Shown one piece after another: positions 20,971 through 31,721 of a stretch of DNA of 64,000 nucleotides; the stretch's first letter is position 1; every line of letters starts with the position of its first letter. The position numbers and the translations under genes are program-made. Origin of the DNA: Molanna angustata (taxonomy: Eukaryota > Arthropoda > Insecta > Trichoptera > Molannidae); assembly GCA_963576475.1 (NCBI GenBank), contig OY754979.1, positions 31,573,778 through 31,637,777 of the forward strand. Reading direction: 5' to 3'. Below the pieces are notes generated by a model that worked only from the letters and a program-made list of their open reading frames with translations, did no database searches and was not told where the DNA came from.

Positions 20971-21803
20971 ATAATAATAATAATAGTTTATTTACTTTTA
21001 AAAGATTACATAGGAACAATATTGAATGTATACAAAGAAAAAAAATATAATATTTACATTTATAAATAAGTATATGATACATGGCAGAAGACGCATGAAA
21101 GTAGAATAAATGCAGTTGAAATGAGATCGTTAAGAAGGATTTGTAATAGAACGATGTATGACCGGGTAAGAAACGAGGATATAAGGAAAGAATGTTAGAT
21201 GAAGAAAGATGTCATTACTAGAATGAAAGTGAACACATTGAGATGGTTTGGTCACACGGGGAGAATGAATGAGGAGCGCCTGACGAAGAAAATATACAGA
21301 GCAGAAAGGAATGGAATGAGAGGTCGGGGACGCTCAAGAAAGGGATGGCACGACCATGTGAACGAAATTTTGAAAGACGGAAATGTTAGAAGTGTGAGCA
21401 ATAGACGAACATGTATGAGACGATGCATGAATGTGGAAGAGACGAGGGATGCGTGCCAGGATAGAAAAATGTGGCGTTCGGTTCTCTCTGCCTACCCCGC
21501 AAGGGACATGATGGCGTGATGGTATGTATGTATGTGTATGTATGTATATGATAAATGAATTAAACCATTTTTGTGGTAGGTATATAGGTTGTGTTCCATT
21601 ATTTACCTTTGTCTGCCTAACTAGGAATAATTCCTGTTTTAAGGCAGCCAATTTATTTTTTGCTTATTTTATAGTTTTCTTCCGAAACAAATATGTGTTC
21701 TGAATGAGGAAAATATAAATAAACAATAGATCCAAATTCTGCACCCTTTAAACAAAAAAAAAGAAACTTCTTTTACTCAAGAAACAGATTGGCCACAAAT
21801 ATC
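20971..21803. mobile_element. 833-bp insertion with 7-bp target duplication
   Basis: TAAACTA occurs at 20964-20970 and again at 21804-21810. Between the two lie an ATAATAATA tract, a LINE-A 3' end on the plus strand (21079-21550) and the repeat shared with 1477-1600. The host gene reads on across the duplication (HLDLK-L to LHPYKL). The inserted block is composite, so two or more events may be stacked. Confidence 0.75.
21079..21552 (+). pseudogene. LINE-A 3' end
   Basis: The frame reads TWQKTHESRINAVEMRSLRR and MYDRVRNEDIRKEC, then after a stop MKKDVITRMKVNTLRWFGHT, GRMNEERLTKKIYRAERNGM, GRGRSRKGWHDHVNEILKDG, CMRRCMNVEE and QDRKMWRSVLSAYPARDMMA. It ends in TGA at the GGCGTGATGG motif and runs straight into a TATG microsatellite. 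It is 5'-truncated with one in-frame stop. Confidence 0.9.
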
Positions 21804-22050
21804 TAAACTACACCCATATAAGCTTTAAATTGTGCAGGAGATGAAGCCAAACGATTACATTCAACGTAAGTTATTTGTTATTTGCTGACACTATGCGAAC
21901 AGTAACGTTGGAGTCGTTTTTTTAGTAAAATTGTTTCACACAAAGCACGCTGTCGTCCCGTGAAGCGCTCCATCGTGACTGAAATTGCATGAAGCGGCGC
22001 ACAATACCCGCATTAGTATTTGCAAAAAAAATATGGCCCACCCTGTATTA
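21804..22050 (+). pseudogene. DUF4817-type transposon, continuation and right end
   Basis: After the duplicated TAAACTA the gene resumes LHPYKL-stop-IVQEMKPNDYIQR. This matches the order expected after the HLDLK motif in this transposon protein family. Further stops follow. The end ATGGCCCACCCTGTA (22033-22047) is a likely right terminal inverted repeat (TACAGGGTGGGCCAT); no matching left end was found. Confidence 0.7.
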
Positions 22051-22604
22051 TATTATTTGATTATGTTTCTCATACTCGTAATATTTATAAATGAAAGTTT
22101 GAACGTAAAATTTGGAAAGACATCGTTGATAAATATATATAAATTTCTCGACGGTTTGCAAATGTATGTAATAACTAGACATAATGTCTTCCGTCATAAA
22201 TACGCACTAAGTAGTTATTTTAAAAAATACAAAAGATGTCCATTGTTTTAAAACGAATTGCAAGCAGATGTGTGTGATCAGTGACCAACATACGGACGTA
22301 CTTAAAGCGAATGGGATATGTCCAACACAAAGCTCTCCATTACAAAGTTTATTAAAAAATCCCTGAATGCACTTTAATGAACTACAGTTCTACCGTACAT
22401 ATACATTATAAAACAAATAAAAAAAATGACAAGTAAGAGCTTTTTCAAAGTCGTTACAGATAAACTCATACAGTTTTATAAACCAGTTTTTTAGTTTTTT
22501 TTTTCAGATGTTTTTTGCTTTTTCTTTAATATTTGCACCATTATTGTTGTTAATTTTATGATTTTAAATTTAATTTTATTTTATACTGTTTGTAATGTAT
22601 CAAA
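22051..22604. other. Spacer, nothing recognised
   Basis: Short AT-rich frames only; no motif. Confidence 0.4.
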
Positions 22605-22748
22605 TTTTTATTCATTTTTTGTCTATTTTTATCTGTATCAATACTTTTATCTGTATCAATATTTTTATCTGTTTCTATATTTTTATGTGTCTATATTTTT
22701 ATTTGATTCTGTATTTTTATCTGTTTCTATATTTTTATCTTTGTGTGT
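22605..22748. repeat. Degenerate minisatellite, about 17-18 bp unit
   Basis: Repeats of ATTTTTATCTGTTTCTAT-like words (TTTTATCTGTATCAATA, ATTTTTATCTGTTTCTAT, ATTTTTATGTGTCTAT). The frame across it is a by-product. Confidence 0.75.
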
Positions 22749-22936
22749 AATTAATTATTTTAGTATTGTAACAAGTAAATGGCTTATGCCGTATATTGTG
22801 TAAATAAATAAATTATGTTCTGTAGAATGAAATGGAGCTCAACTGAACTAGGGTTCCAATATTTTTATAAACAAGATTTGAGTTGAAAGTGGAATAAGAC
22901 TTTGGACCGGGTTCAATTGAATCTTGATTCGAACAT

Positions 22937-23182
22937 GGGTGTTTATTTATTTATTTATTTATTTATTTAATATTACTTCTCGGGCAACTAACAGGTACTA
23001 TGTCAAATATTAATTTAACACGCACCCAATAACAAGTTTCCACATTCTGGAGACTTACGATATTAATCGTCTCACAGATCCAGACTGAAAACACAATTTA
23101 AAACTGTGTCTCCACTGGGAATCGAACCCGGGACCTTTGGATCAGCAGTCAGATACCTAACCAACTGAGCCATGAAGGCCGT
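22937..23182 (-). mobile_element. SINE-A, full-length copy
   Basis: On the minus strand it runs from GGCCTTCATGGCTCAGTTGG through GGTCCCGGGTTCGATTCCCA to a body ending GTTGCCCGAGAAGTAATATT and a TAAA-type tail (TTTATTTATTT in plus sense, from about 22940). GTGTTT on both sides (22940 region and 23181-23186) is a possible short target duplication. Confidence 0.88.
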
Positions 23183-23754
23183 GTTTGTTCAATTAATATT
23201 TTTTACAAAGTAGGTAGGCGACAGTAAAATGATATTCGATAAAAATTAAAAAAAAAGAATAGTAAAAATCCGCACCAAAATACGCTTAAAATATTGTTGA
23301 GTCAGAACTCTTCACTATTTTACAGAAGTGTACAGTAAAAATGCATTTGTATTGTGATTTTCAAAATAGCTTATCGTCTGTCAGATGAACGATATCACTA
23401 GTGAGATGTCTGTTTTCGCTAGTGTCGTTGAAGTCGTGCAAATCTGTGCATATTTCGATATTAAACAACGATGAGAATATAACACTAGGGCGTGTTTAAT
23501 AGATTGTCGCGATTAATTATGTACATCGGTGTACATAATTAATAGCGAATTGTGGTATTGAGATGTCAAAGTGTGGTAGTAAAAAAAAATGTTGAAAATA
23601 AACTGAAATAAAATAACAAAACTTCATAACTTATTTTTCCACATTACGATAATAAGCTGCCAATTCATTCGGATGAGATTTTCGTTGTATGTATATTGAT
23701 AAGTTGGCGGTTTTTATGAAATAATTTTATTTATTTGTTAGACTTTTGTGAGGC

Positions 23755-23888
23755 ATCGGATAAGAATAGTGCTTGCACTCTTTTCTAGTTGGTATCGTTG
23801 TCTTCGTTGCTTCCTTTTATAAGGTAATGCACACCTGTCGCTGGTTACCCCACACTGAGATTTGCCGTGATGGTATGTATATATGTAG
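23755..23888 (+). repeat. SINE-D-like element, 3' part
   Basis: CTTCCTTTTATAAGGTAATG, CACACCTGTCGCTGG, CCCACACTGAGATTTGCCGT and GATGGTATGTAT match the 3' parts of the copies at 32460-32745 and 62915-63125. The terminal TTGCCGTGATGGTATG nearly equals the LINE-A 3' end. Confidence 0.65.
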
Positions 23889-24029
23889 AAAATTGAAATG
23901 TTACATATTTTTGATTAATTAAGATTAGTTACTTATAAGCAAAAGACATTTTAATGTCTGTCAAAATACCATGATAAATGGTTGACTAAATGTAGGTAAT
24001 CTTATTACTTTCTTAGCAGTAAAACGAAC

Positions 24030-24540
24030 TGTTAAACAATTTTGATAATTACACCTATTTGTATTAAAAGATTTGAATATTGCATTTGTATTTGATAAAT
24101 TAATTTACAGTTATTATTGTAAAGTGGCTGGTAATATTATTAGAAATAAATGTATATTTATAACTTAGATAGTAGCAAATAAGTCTGTCAAACAATTTTG
24201 ATAATTACACCTATTTGTATAAAAAGTTATGAATATTTGTGCACTTGTATTGGAGAAATGAATGAACAGTATTGATTGTCGAAAATGCTGTAAATTTTAT
24301 ACAAAATACAAGCATATTATATGTAAGTTAGATAGTAGCAAATTGATCTTTCAAACAATTCTGATTATAACATCTATTTGAATTTAATGTTATGAATATT
24401 AATTTGTGCATTTGTAATAGATAAATTCATTTACAGTTTTGATTGTAAAAATGCTGTAAAATATTATACGAAATAAATACATATTATAACTTAGATAGTA
24501 GCAAATTGATCTGTCAAACAATTTTGATAATTACGCGTGT
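24030..24540. repeat. Tandem array, unit 156-163 bp, about three copies
   Basis: AAACAATTTTGATAATTACA recurs at 24034, 24190, 24353 (diverged) and 24516, with CTTAGATAGTAGCAAAT closing each unit. The units are AT-rich and non-coding. Confidence 0.85.
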
Positions 24541-24584
24541 ATTTAAGGCAATAAATCTTTTTGTTAATCTGACCGTAAATCTTA

Positions 24585-24795
24585 TTGAAAATCCGCCTCC
24601 CGTGTGCCGACGGTAGTGATGTGTAGGTACCACCGTTAATGTCGTTCCGTTAGTACCGTTCTGAGCGTCGGTTCGGTTGGACGTCGCGACGCTTATTCCG
24701 TTAACGCCGACGCCACTTGAACATCGCGAAGTCGCGCATATACGAGTGTAATTCAATTTGTTACGACCGGATACCTACGTCGATTCATTCAGATA
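24585..24795. other. CpG-dense block in AT-rich DNA
   Basis: The words CGGTAGTGATG, CCGTTAATGTCGTTCCGTTA, GAGCGTCGGTTCGGTTGGAC, GTCGCGACGCTTATTCCGTT, AACGCCGACGCC and ATCGCGAAGTCGCGCATATA give a sharp local rise in CpG. An 80-codon minus-strand frame crosses it without a known motif. It could be a promoter or first exon, or a young unclassified repeat. I do not recognise it. Confidence 0.4.
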
Positions 24796-24799
24796 TTAT

Positions 24800-25535
24800 T
24801 TAAAGGAATTATTATAAAATATATAAAAACGCGTTTTTTTACTGTGTTTTAAGATTTGATAAATTATCAATGCATTTTTGATTAATAATTGATTGTCGTG
24901 TTAATTTGTAAAATTTTAAAAAATATTCAAAAACGTTTAAAAAGGTGGTGAATTTATTATTTTATTTATTTATGTGGTGAAGATTTTCGTTTCATCTCAA
25001 GAGCTGAACACATCCATCAATTAAGGTGACTATTATTTTTTCTTCTCTATGTACAGTTGGTAACAACAAAAGAAAAATATAAATTAAAAATGAATTCCAA
25101 TTGGTATTAAGTTAATATTATATATGTCATACTAATAAGTCTATACATATTAAATAGCGAATCAAAGTTATATGTTTTGTATTACCTACTAATATTTACA
25201 GAATTAACTATGTGGTACGTTTTAATCAATTTTATTTATTACAATCAAATTTCTTTAAACCATGAATGAAATACGTCCTGAGGAAGAAGCGGTCGCTTTG
25301 AAACTGGCCAAATACTCATTCGTGGTATAATCATAGTTGATTTTAATATATGAAATTGCTTTATATATACATAGTAACAAAAATCTCGATACAATTATCA
25401 AATGATTTTATTCGTTTATTTAATACAAATCAGCGACGAATTCAAAACATTGATAAAATACAGAAGAATTGAAAAATATATAATTTAATAAAATGCAACA
25501 AAAAGCCATAATGGATTTTTACACTCCAAAGGCAA
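24800..25535. other. AT-rich spacer
   Basis: Nothing firm. TCCTGAGGAAGAAGCGGTCG (25277 on) recalls retroelement 3' UTRs but is too short to assign. Confidence 0.4.
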
Positions 25536-25539
25536 TATA

Positions 25540-25770
25540 ATGCTGGAGTACCTATATCTTATATATTCCTTTTAATATAAATTAATGAACAAATATATAC
25601 CTAAATATTTATAATGTTGGAGTACCTATACCTTATATATTTATTTTAATGTAATTCTGGGGTACCTATAACTTATATATTCCTTTTAACATAAATTAAT
25701 GAACAAATATATACCTAAGTATTTTTGAGGGAATATATACCTAAGTATTTTTGAGGGTCCATTAATTTTA
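25540..25770. repeat. Degenerate tandem repeat
   Basis: TGGAGTACCTATATCTTATA, GTTGGAGTACCTATACCTTA and TCTGGGGTACCTATAACTTA, interleaved with ATGAACAAATATATACCTAA, show two or three diverged units. A final short duplication (ATATATACCTAAGTATTTTT, twice) ends the tract. Confidence 0.75.
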
Positions 25771-25774
25771 AAAT

Positions 25775-26555
25775 GGATTTCCACTCTGTTAGCACAAAAC
25801 TTTTGAATCACCTATTCATATATATTTTAAATTATCTATACATATAATACATTTATTTCTAAAAAAAAATTCTTGAATACGTTTTCTTTAACTTTGAAAC
25901 CGTCATGTTTTTTGAGATTTTTTTTGTCAAATAAATGTGATCGTTAGAAAAACGTTCAACTTTCACATCACATCTGGCAACTTCTTACAATATTCACATT
26001 GAGAAAAAATATGTCAACCCCAAAAATATAATATTGGATAGTCTTCGGTTTTATAATTATGTTAAAAATATTCAATAAATTTGAAAAAAGTACCATTTAT
26101 ATATTTCAAGGATGGAAATATTATGATATAATGCTATTTAATAAATTAAAGTAAGCTCAGTAAGCTCAACTGATGAATAAATTTGGAGCATATTAATAGT
26201 AGAATAAAATTTAATGCACGAAAAATAATCAACGACTTAATGAATCTATAATTGAAACCAGATATACAAATTGTAGAAATTAAGCAAACTATTTAAATTA
26301 TTATATTCATTGATAGTAGTGCATGTGCTAGTGAAAAATGGACGTGGTAAAAATCGTGTTCACAATTTATTAGAAATTATTTAAAGCCGGTATCTCAAAG
26401 ATAAAAAAAGGAAAATCATTTAATGATGTGTAATTCAGAGATTGCTAATTAAGAATTATTTTTATAGGATGCTGCCAATATTGATAGATAAACTAATGCA
26501 GTTTTTCATTTAGGAGAAATAAATAAAAAAATTACTACATGTTCATTTCGTACAA
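25775..26555. other. AT-rich spacer, nothing recognised
   Basis: No supported gene or repeat was seen. Confidence 0.45.
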
Positions 26556-26559
26556 TCAA

Positions 26560-26630
26560 CAAATAAACCATAGCACCCTTGAAGTGATCTTGTACCAATG
26601 AACGGTGCTTTATAAATTTATTTTTATACA
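26560..26630 (+). repeat. CR1/L2-like LINE 3' end
   Basis: AGCACCCTTGAAGTGATCTT, then AATGAACGGTGCTTTATAAA and TTTATTTTTATA parallel the 3' end at 5140-5205 (AGCGCCCTTGG...AAACGGCGCTATACAAATAA). Only the 3' UTR remains. Confidence 0.55.
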
Positions 26631-26764
26631 GGCGTTTTTTACTCGTATTATCATTTTTCAGTGTGTGAATGTAGAAAAAGGAATAAAAAACATTTCAAAA
26701 ATTTGTCGTTATAATTCAGGAAACAATAATTCGAAAAAACTGAAAGTATATCAACGTGTAGAAT

Positions 26765-27475
26765 AAAAGTAGAGAACGAATGGCTAGAACAAGTAGAGGA
26801 ATATTTATACTTGGGGAGTATGTTTGAACGGAATGGAAGACCTGATAAAGACATTGAAAGAAGAGTTATGGCAGGTAACAGAATAAACGGAGCTCTCAGA
26901 CCAGTAATGTCCGATCCAAGCATCTCAAAGGAAGCCAAAATTGTTGAACATAATGCAATTGTAGTGCCCACTTTGATGTATGCCAGTGAAACATGGACGT
27001 GGCAAAAGACGCATGAAAGTAGAATAAATGCTGTGGAAATGAGATCACTAAGAAGAGTATGTAATAGAACGATATATGATAATATATAGATATGAATAAA
27101 AAATGAGGACATAAGGAGGGAATGCAAGATGAAGAAGAGTATTATAAATAAAATGAAAGTGAATTCCTTGAGGTGGTTTGGACATATTGAAAGAATGAAT
27201 GATGAACGACTGACCAAAAAAATATACATGGGTGTAAGAGATGGAGTGAATAGCAGGGGCCGCCCCAGAAAGGAATGGCATGACCATGTGAATGATATTT
27301 TGAAAGAAGGAAATATAAGAAGCTTGAATAATCGACGAGCATGTATGAGACGATGCATGGATGTAAAGGAAGCTAAGAATGTATGCAAAAATAGAGGAGT
27401 ATGGCGCTCGGTTCTCTCTGCTTACCCCGTAAGGGATATGGCGTGATGGTATGTATGTATGTATGCATGTATAAT
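26765..27475 (+). pseudogene. LINE-A, longest plus-strand copy
   Basis: The frame reads KVENEWLEQVEEYLYLGSMF, NGRPDKDIERRVMAGNRING, ALRPVMSDPSISKEAK and VVPTLMYASETWTWQKTHES, up to a break at about 27089. It then resumes RNEDIRRECKMKKSIINKMK, VNSLRWFGHIERMNDERLTK, GRPRKEWHDHVNDILKEGN, CMRRCMDVKEAKNVC and VWRSVLSAYPVRDMA. The stop falls in GGCGTGATGG and a TATG/CATG microsatellite follows. The protein part is the thumb and C-terminus of a LINE reverse transcriptase. The core and endonuclease are missing. Confidence 0.92.
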
Positions 27476-27489
27476 TCTCAACACCACAG

Positions 27490-27585
27490 TTAAGATCGAT
27501 CGCCTTGGCATAGTGGAAAGTCATTTAACCTCTGTTTCTGCGTCTACAGTTCGATTGACAGCAGAGAACAAATTTATTGTGAAAT
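27490..27585 (+). mobile_element. SINE-B, degraded copy
   Basis: CGCCTTGGCATAGTGGAAAG, CTCTGTTTCTGCGTCTACAG and TTCGATTGACAGCAGAGAAC follow the order of the copy at 19381-19480. The B box is mutated (AGTTCGATTGA). Confidence 0.6.
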
Positions 27586-27769
27586 ATTTTTCAGCTAATT
27601 GTTGCTTCTATGCACTATGAATATTGATTAAGTTCCAAATGTCAGTATGTTTAAGTAAGGAATTGAGAAAGAAAACGAGTAATGCGAAGATTATATACTT
27701 TAAATGATATATGTAACTATTTAAGCTTATCTTAGAAAAGCTCAAAATAAGAAATCGAGAATCGGGAGT

Positions 27770-27990
27770 TATAAATTTTTAAGGCTATTTTTATTGCAGT
27801 TTATCAACTAGTATTATGCTGAGATTGTATTCTGAAAATTTCAACACAATATATCCGTGTGTATGTACTGTGTAGGTACTATGTCCTATATGCTGTGTGC
27901 TATGTATTATGTACGGCGTGTTTATTCTACTTTATCGATTAGAGACTAAAAAGTATTCGTTCGATTCTTTTCAAATTTTGCAAATTGATA
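27770..27990 (+). repeat. Repeat gamma, left half, split by LINE-A
   Basis: GGCTATTTTTATTGCAGTTT, CAACTAGTATTATGCTGAGA, ATTGTATTCTGAAAATTTCA and TTCGATTCTTTTCAAATTTT match 55965-56095 and the reverse complement of 10.9-11.1 kb. The match stops at the LINE-A insertion and resumes after it. Confidence 0.8.
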
Positions 27991-28642
27991 CATACATATA
28001 CATACATACCATCACGCCATGTCCCTTGCGGGGTAGGCAGAGAGAACCGAACGCCACATTTTTCTATCCTGGCACGCATCCCTCGCCTCGTCCACATTCA
28101 TGCATCGTCTCATACATGTTCGTCTATTGCTCACACTTCTAACATTTCCGTCTTTCAAAATTTCATTCACATGGTCGTGCCATCCCTTTCTTGGGCGTCC
28201 CCGACCTCTCATTCCATTCCTTTCCGCTCTGTATATTTTCTTCGTCAGGCGCTCCTCATTCATTCTCCCCATGTGACCAAACCATCTCAATGTGTTTACT
28301 TTCATTCTAGTAATGACATCTTTCTTAATCTTACATTCTTTCCTTATATCCTCGTTTCTTACCCGGTCATACATCGTTCTATTACAAATCCTTCTTAACG
28401 ATCTCATTTCAACTGCATTTATTCTACTTTCATGCGTCTTCTGCCATGTCCAGGTTTCACTTGCATACGTCAGGGTTGTCACTACGATGGCGTTATGAAT
28501 GGCAACTTTGGCATCCTTTGATATGTTGCGATCATTCATAATTGGTCTTAGTGCTCCATTCACTCTGTTTCCTGCCATAACTCTTCTTTCGATCTCTTTA
28601 TCGAGTCGTCCGTTCCGTTGAAATTTGCTTCCCAAGTATACA
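27991..28642 (-). pseudogene. LINE-A insertion with 13-bp target duplication
   Basis: The minus strand carries the longest uninterrupted LINE-A frame in the window: MGSKFQRNGRLDKEIERRVM, AGNRVNGALRPIMNDRNIS, YASETWTWQKTHESRINAVE, RVRNEDIRKECKIKKDVI, MKVNTLRWFGHMGRMNEERL, GRGRPRKGWHDHVNEILKDG and MWRSVLSAYPARDMA, stopping at the GGCGTGATGG motif. A CATA-type tail (minus-strand TATG) lies at 27991-28010. TTGCAAATTGATA (27978-27990) and TTGCAAATTGGTA (28643-28655) flank it. It is heavily 5'-truncated but has no stop within about 207 codons, so it is probably the youngest copy here. Confidence 0.93.
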
Positions 28643-28654
28643 TTGCAAATTGGT

Positions 28655-28995
28655 ATATTATGTAATACTCTCTTAGACCCTATTAGAAGGATATGAAGGA
28701 TATAATTATTTTGAAGGATATGAAGGATATAATTTTATCAACTTTTAATTATTTCAAAAGGAAAATATAAATTTGATTTTTTTTATTTTATATTGGTAAT
28801 CGATGTCACACATGATAAGATGGCTTTGAAGAATTATAAAGATATGATTATAAAATATTTAATTCAAAAATAATTTACTTACTCATTTCATGAAAACGCT
28901 GAAAATTTTCCATACATAATTTGAATACTTTGTGAAGTGACTCGATAGTGGGGAGTGTAGCGTTGCCCACAACCCACTCGTTTTTTAAATGAATT
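28655..28995 (+). repeat. Repeat gamma, right half
   Basis: After the LINE-A insertion the family continues ATACTCTCTTAGACCCTATT, then a short AAGGATATGAAGGATATAAT duplication, and ends GGGGAGTGTAGCGTTGCCCA, CAACCCACTCGTTTTTTAAA. It corresponds to the reverse complement of 10570-10900. Confidence 0.75.
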
Positions 28996-29700
28996 TCCAC
29001 AACGCGTACGCCTCTGCCTATCGAATACAGTAAATAATAAACTTAAAATAAGATTTGTGATATGGAATATTTAGTCTAAATTACGAAACATTTTTTTTAA
29101 ATTTACCCTCTGAAATTCAAAATAAATTCACTTTCACGAGTGAATGTAACGTGTCAGTGAAATTCGGCATTTTATAAGGCATTAGACAGTGAAATTAATG
29201 TTGTTGAAATGAAAACACGAATATGTAATAAAGAAGGATTATGAATTTAAAAAAAATGACCAGAGTGCCGCATAAAAAAGGATTTGTCTTATGAATTTAT
29301 TACACATATATGTAACATACGTGTGGGTTGATTGCTATTTAGAAATTTCCTTCAGCAAAATAGAATTTATAAAGAAATATGTATATGTTGGTGCAATGGC
29401 TAATAAATTGATAAAAATAAAATTAAAATATTTCATGATTTCTGTTTTCGTTTCTTGTCATATTTAAATTGCAGGAAAACAATTTAAATTGTTGCAATAT
29501 AAAAAAAAATGTTTTTGTTCTATTGATTTATTGTGGTTATTGACTCGTTTCACGCGGGGCACATTTTTAGAATAAAAATTACCGCAAGTAAATATTACAA
29601 AAAATTGAAACACACTTATCAAAATTTTCTCCACGATGAAATGAAGAATAATATTAAAATATTTCACGTCAGTCCGTAGATTGTTTACGGTCATACTGCC
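28996..29700. other. AT-rich spacer
   Basis: Only an 82-codon minus-strand frame (29712-29464) without any recognisable motif. Confidence 0.4.
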
Positions 29701-29715
29701 AATGTCAAACACATT

Positions 29716-30010
29716 ATGTCAAACGTCATTGAATTATACAGCATAAATTTTCTAAAAACTCTATATTATGAATTTACCCAATCTATATTTGAATATGGAA
29801 TTATAGCATGGGGTGCTGCTTTCAAAACATATATTAAACCTATCAAAACTGCCCAAAACATAATTATTAAAGTCATAAAAAAAACCAAAAGACTATCCAA
29901 CACAAAAAAATTTATGAAGAAATCGAAATCTTAAATTTGAAGACCATTTTTAAAGAACTGCAGTTTTACAAACCTATAAAAATATTATCAGCAATAATGA
30001 ACACATTAAT
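29716..30010 (+). pseudogene. Jockey-like LINE, reverse transcriptase C-terminal fragment
   Basis: The frame reads FTQSIFEYGIIAWGAAFKTY and IKPIKTAQNIIIKVIKKTKR. The S-x3-YGIIAWG block followed by a QN-x2-IK helix is the conserved region after the reverse transcriptase fingers and palm in Jockey-like LINEs. It stops at 29934; a diverged continuation in another frame (EIEILNLKTIFKELQFY) follows. Confidence 0.75.
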
Positions 30011-30109
30011 TTAATAGTTCTCGTTCACGTTCAGTGATAAAATGGAGTGCCTAAATGCAATACAACTTCCATGCATCACTATTCTTATATAGGAGTTAAA
30101 TATTTTAAA

Positions 30110-30305
30110 CATAGCCATAGCAAATTCAAATTAGTACTGCCTTAGAACAGATTATGTCTAGCGGGGTAGTAAAATTTCCAAACATGTGAAAAAATATATA
30201 AAATTGTAATTAGGTATAAATTGAATTGTATTTTGTTGCGTTGTAATATTTATTTATACTATTGGAAATATATTATTAATTAATTCATTCATTCATTAAA
30301 AAAGA
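30110..30305 (+). repeat. Jockey-like LINE 3' UTR
   Basis: GTACTGCCTTAGAACAGATT, ATGTCTAGCGGGGTAGTAAA and ATTTCCAAACATGTGAAAAA match 13795-13860. It ends in ATTCATTCATTCATTA. It probably belongs to the fragment at 29716. Confidence 0.65.
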
Positions 30306-30354
30306 GAGTTATGACTATATAATTTTTATGAATATTCAGAGAAAATATATGGGT

Positions 30355-30660
30355 TTTTAAATGGCTTTGAGAGCATTCGCAAAGATGTCGAGATTAATTT
30401 TGGATAGAATAAATTCCTTATCTATGGGTAGAATAGTATAGTGCACAAGGATGTCGGTTTTCTGAGCATAATTGTTATGACAGGTGCGAAGATGAAAACT
30501 AGAAAACCTTGTCGGACAGAGAAATATATTTTTGTCTTTTATGACAACGAAAATTAGATTGAACGTGAAACGAATCTTTGAAATGAGAGAAAAAGAAAAA
30601 GGCAAGGAACTACTGTTGAACGCTTTAAAAAACTTAGAAATGTACTTCATACAAACTTAT
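30355..30660 (-). pseudogene. Jockey-type LINE, C-terminal scrap
   Basis: The minus-strand frame contains FLCPTRFSSFHLRTCHNNYA, QKTDILVHYTILPI and INLDIFANALKAI. It resembles the diverged piece at 440-625 and the short tail region of Jockey-type proteins. The clade is a guess. Confidence 0.45.
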
Positions 30661-30664
30661 GTTC

Positions 30665-31135
30665 ATTGAATGTTTGTATGTAATTGAATCGTTCTATCTG
30701 TACTCACTTTCTCAGCACAAGCATTTTATGCTTTGCGAAAGAGAAAAAAAAAACAGTGTACGAATTCAAATAATTGTTTTATATATTGTTTTATTGAATA
30801 AATAAATTTAAAAAAAAACTAGCTTAAAACAATACATTTTTCACTATTAAAGTTTTTTAAAGAATCATTATTAAAATATAAATTTGTTTATCCAACTATT
30901 TTTCAAGAATTGAAAGTTTCAACTATGGAAAGTATTTATTCATAAAGATATTCCCATTAATTCCAACCAATTGTCATTTTCTATAAGCAGCAGAATAAAT
31001 ACGCAAGGATTCAAAATTAAAAATAATGGTTTAATCAAGGATTAAACCATTCCTCTTTTACGCACAACTGTCTCTTAATAGAAATAAAAACAAAAATGCA
31101 ATATCGACACACATCAGCAACAAATGGAAACGCAA
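30665..31135. other. AT-rich spacer, nothing recognised
   Basis: No supported feature was seen. Confidence 0.45.
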
Positions 31136-31137
31136 TA

Positions 31138-31505
31138 GCAATTTTTTAACAGATTTTAATTATCTCAATAGAGACGAAGTTGGAATATTTATTGTAGGAG
31201 AACCGGGAAATCGAGAAGCGAAAAGAATTTCAGTATTACAATATATAGAACTTTCAAAATTGAATTGATAGGGATCTCATTAAAAGGCATAATTGGTGAA
31301 CGTTGCGCAAGCGCATAAAGTGATCACGTAAACCAGCCGATGACAGGTCGTAAGCCCTGTAGGTGCCTTGATTTCCCGGTTCTCCTACAATAAATATTCC
31401 AACTTCGTCTCTATTGAGATAATTAAAATCTGTTAAAAAATATCTTTGACTCCCGACAGGGAAAAAAATCCAATGTTTGCGCATATGCAATAATAAAAAT
31501 ATTCG
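31138..31505. repeat. Repeat beta, one partial plus and one full minus copy
   Basis: A plus-strand start (ATTATCTCAATAGAGACGAA to GAACCGGGAAAT, about 31146-31215) faces a near-full minus-strand copy (31250-31505). The minus-strand frame reads FFPVGSQRYFLTDFNYLNRD, EVGIFIVGEPGNQ, GTYRAYDLSSAGLRDHFMRL and RNVHQL. The two halves form a large imperfect fold-back. Confidence 0.8.
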
Positions 31506-31720
31506 CAATAGCAATTGTTGAGAATTAATAGTTATATGATAGGTAGGTACATACTAACAGAAATGGTACAACATTTGAGAAGAAATACAATATATCGCTT
31601 ATTTACATGACAAACATCAGGAATAAAAAAATCATTGGATAGCATTTTATAAAATATTTAGTAGAAATGTAGTATTTAATAAATATAAAGAAGAAGAAGA
31701 AGATATATGTACAGCATTGA
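31506..31720. other. AT-rich spacer
   Basis: Nothing recognised apart from an AAG tract at 31690-31700 that faces the RTE tail. Confidence 0.4.
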
Positions 31721-31721
31721 A

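Noticed and set aside
25250..25330. Penelope-like element 3' UTR
   Set aside because: CCTGAGGAAGAAGCGGTCGC recalls such UTRs, but it is too short and has no coding sequence nearby.
26651..27388. 245-codon minus-strand open frame
   Set aside because: It is antisense to the LINE-A copy at 26765-27475, and the same mirrored frames appear at every LINE-A copy.
28012..28498. Plus-strand frames of 137 and 68 codons
   Set aside because: Antisense shadows of the minus-strand LINE-A copy at 27991-28642.
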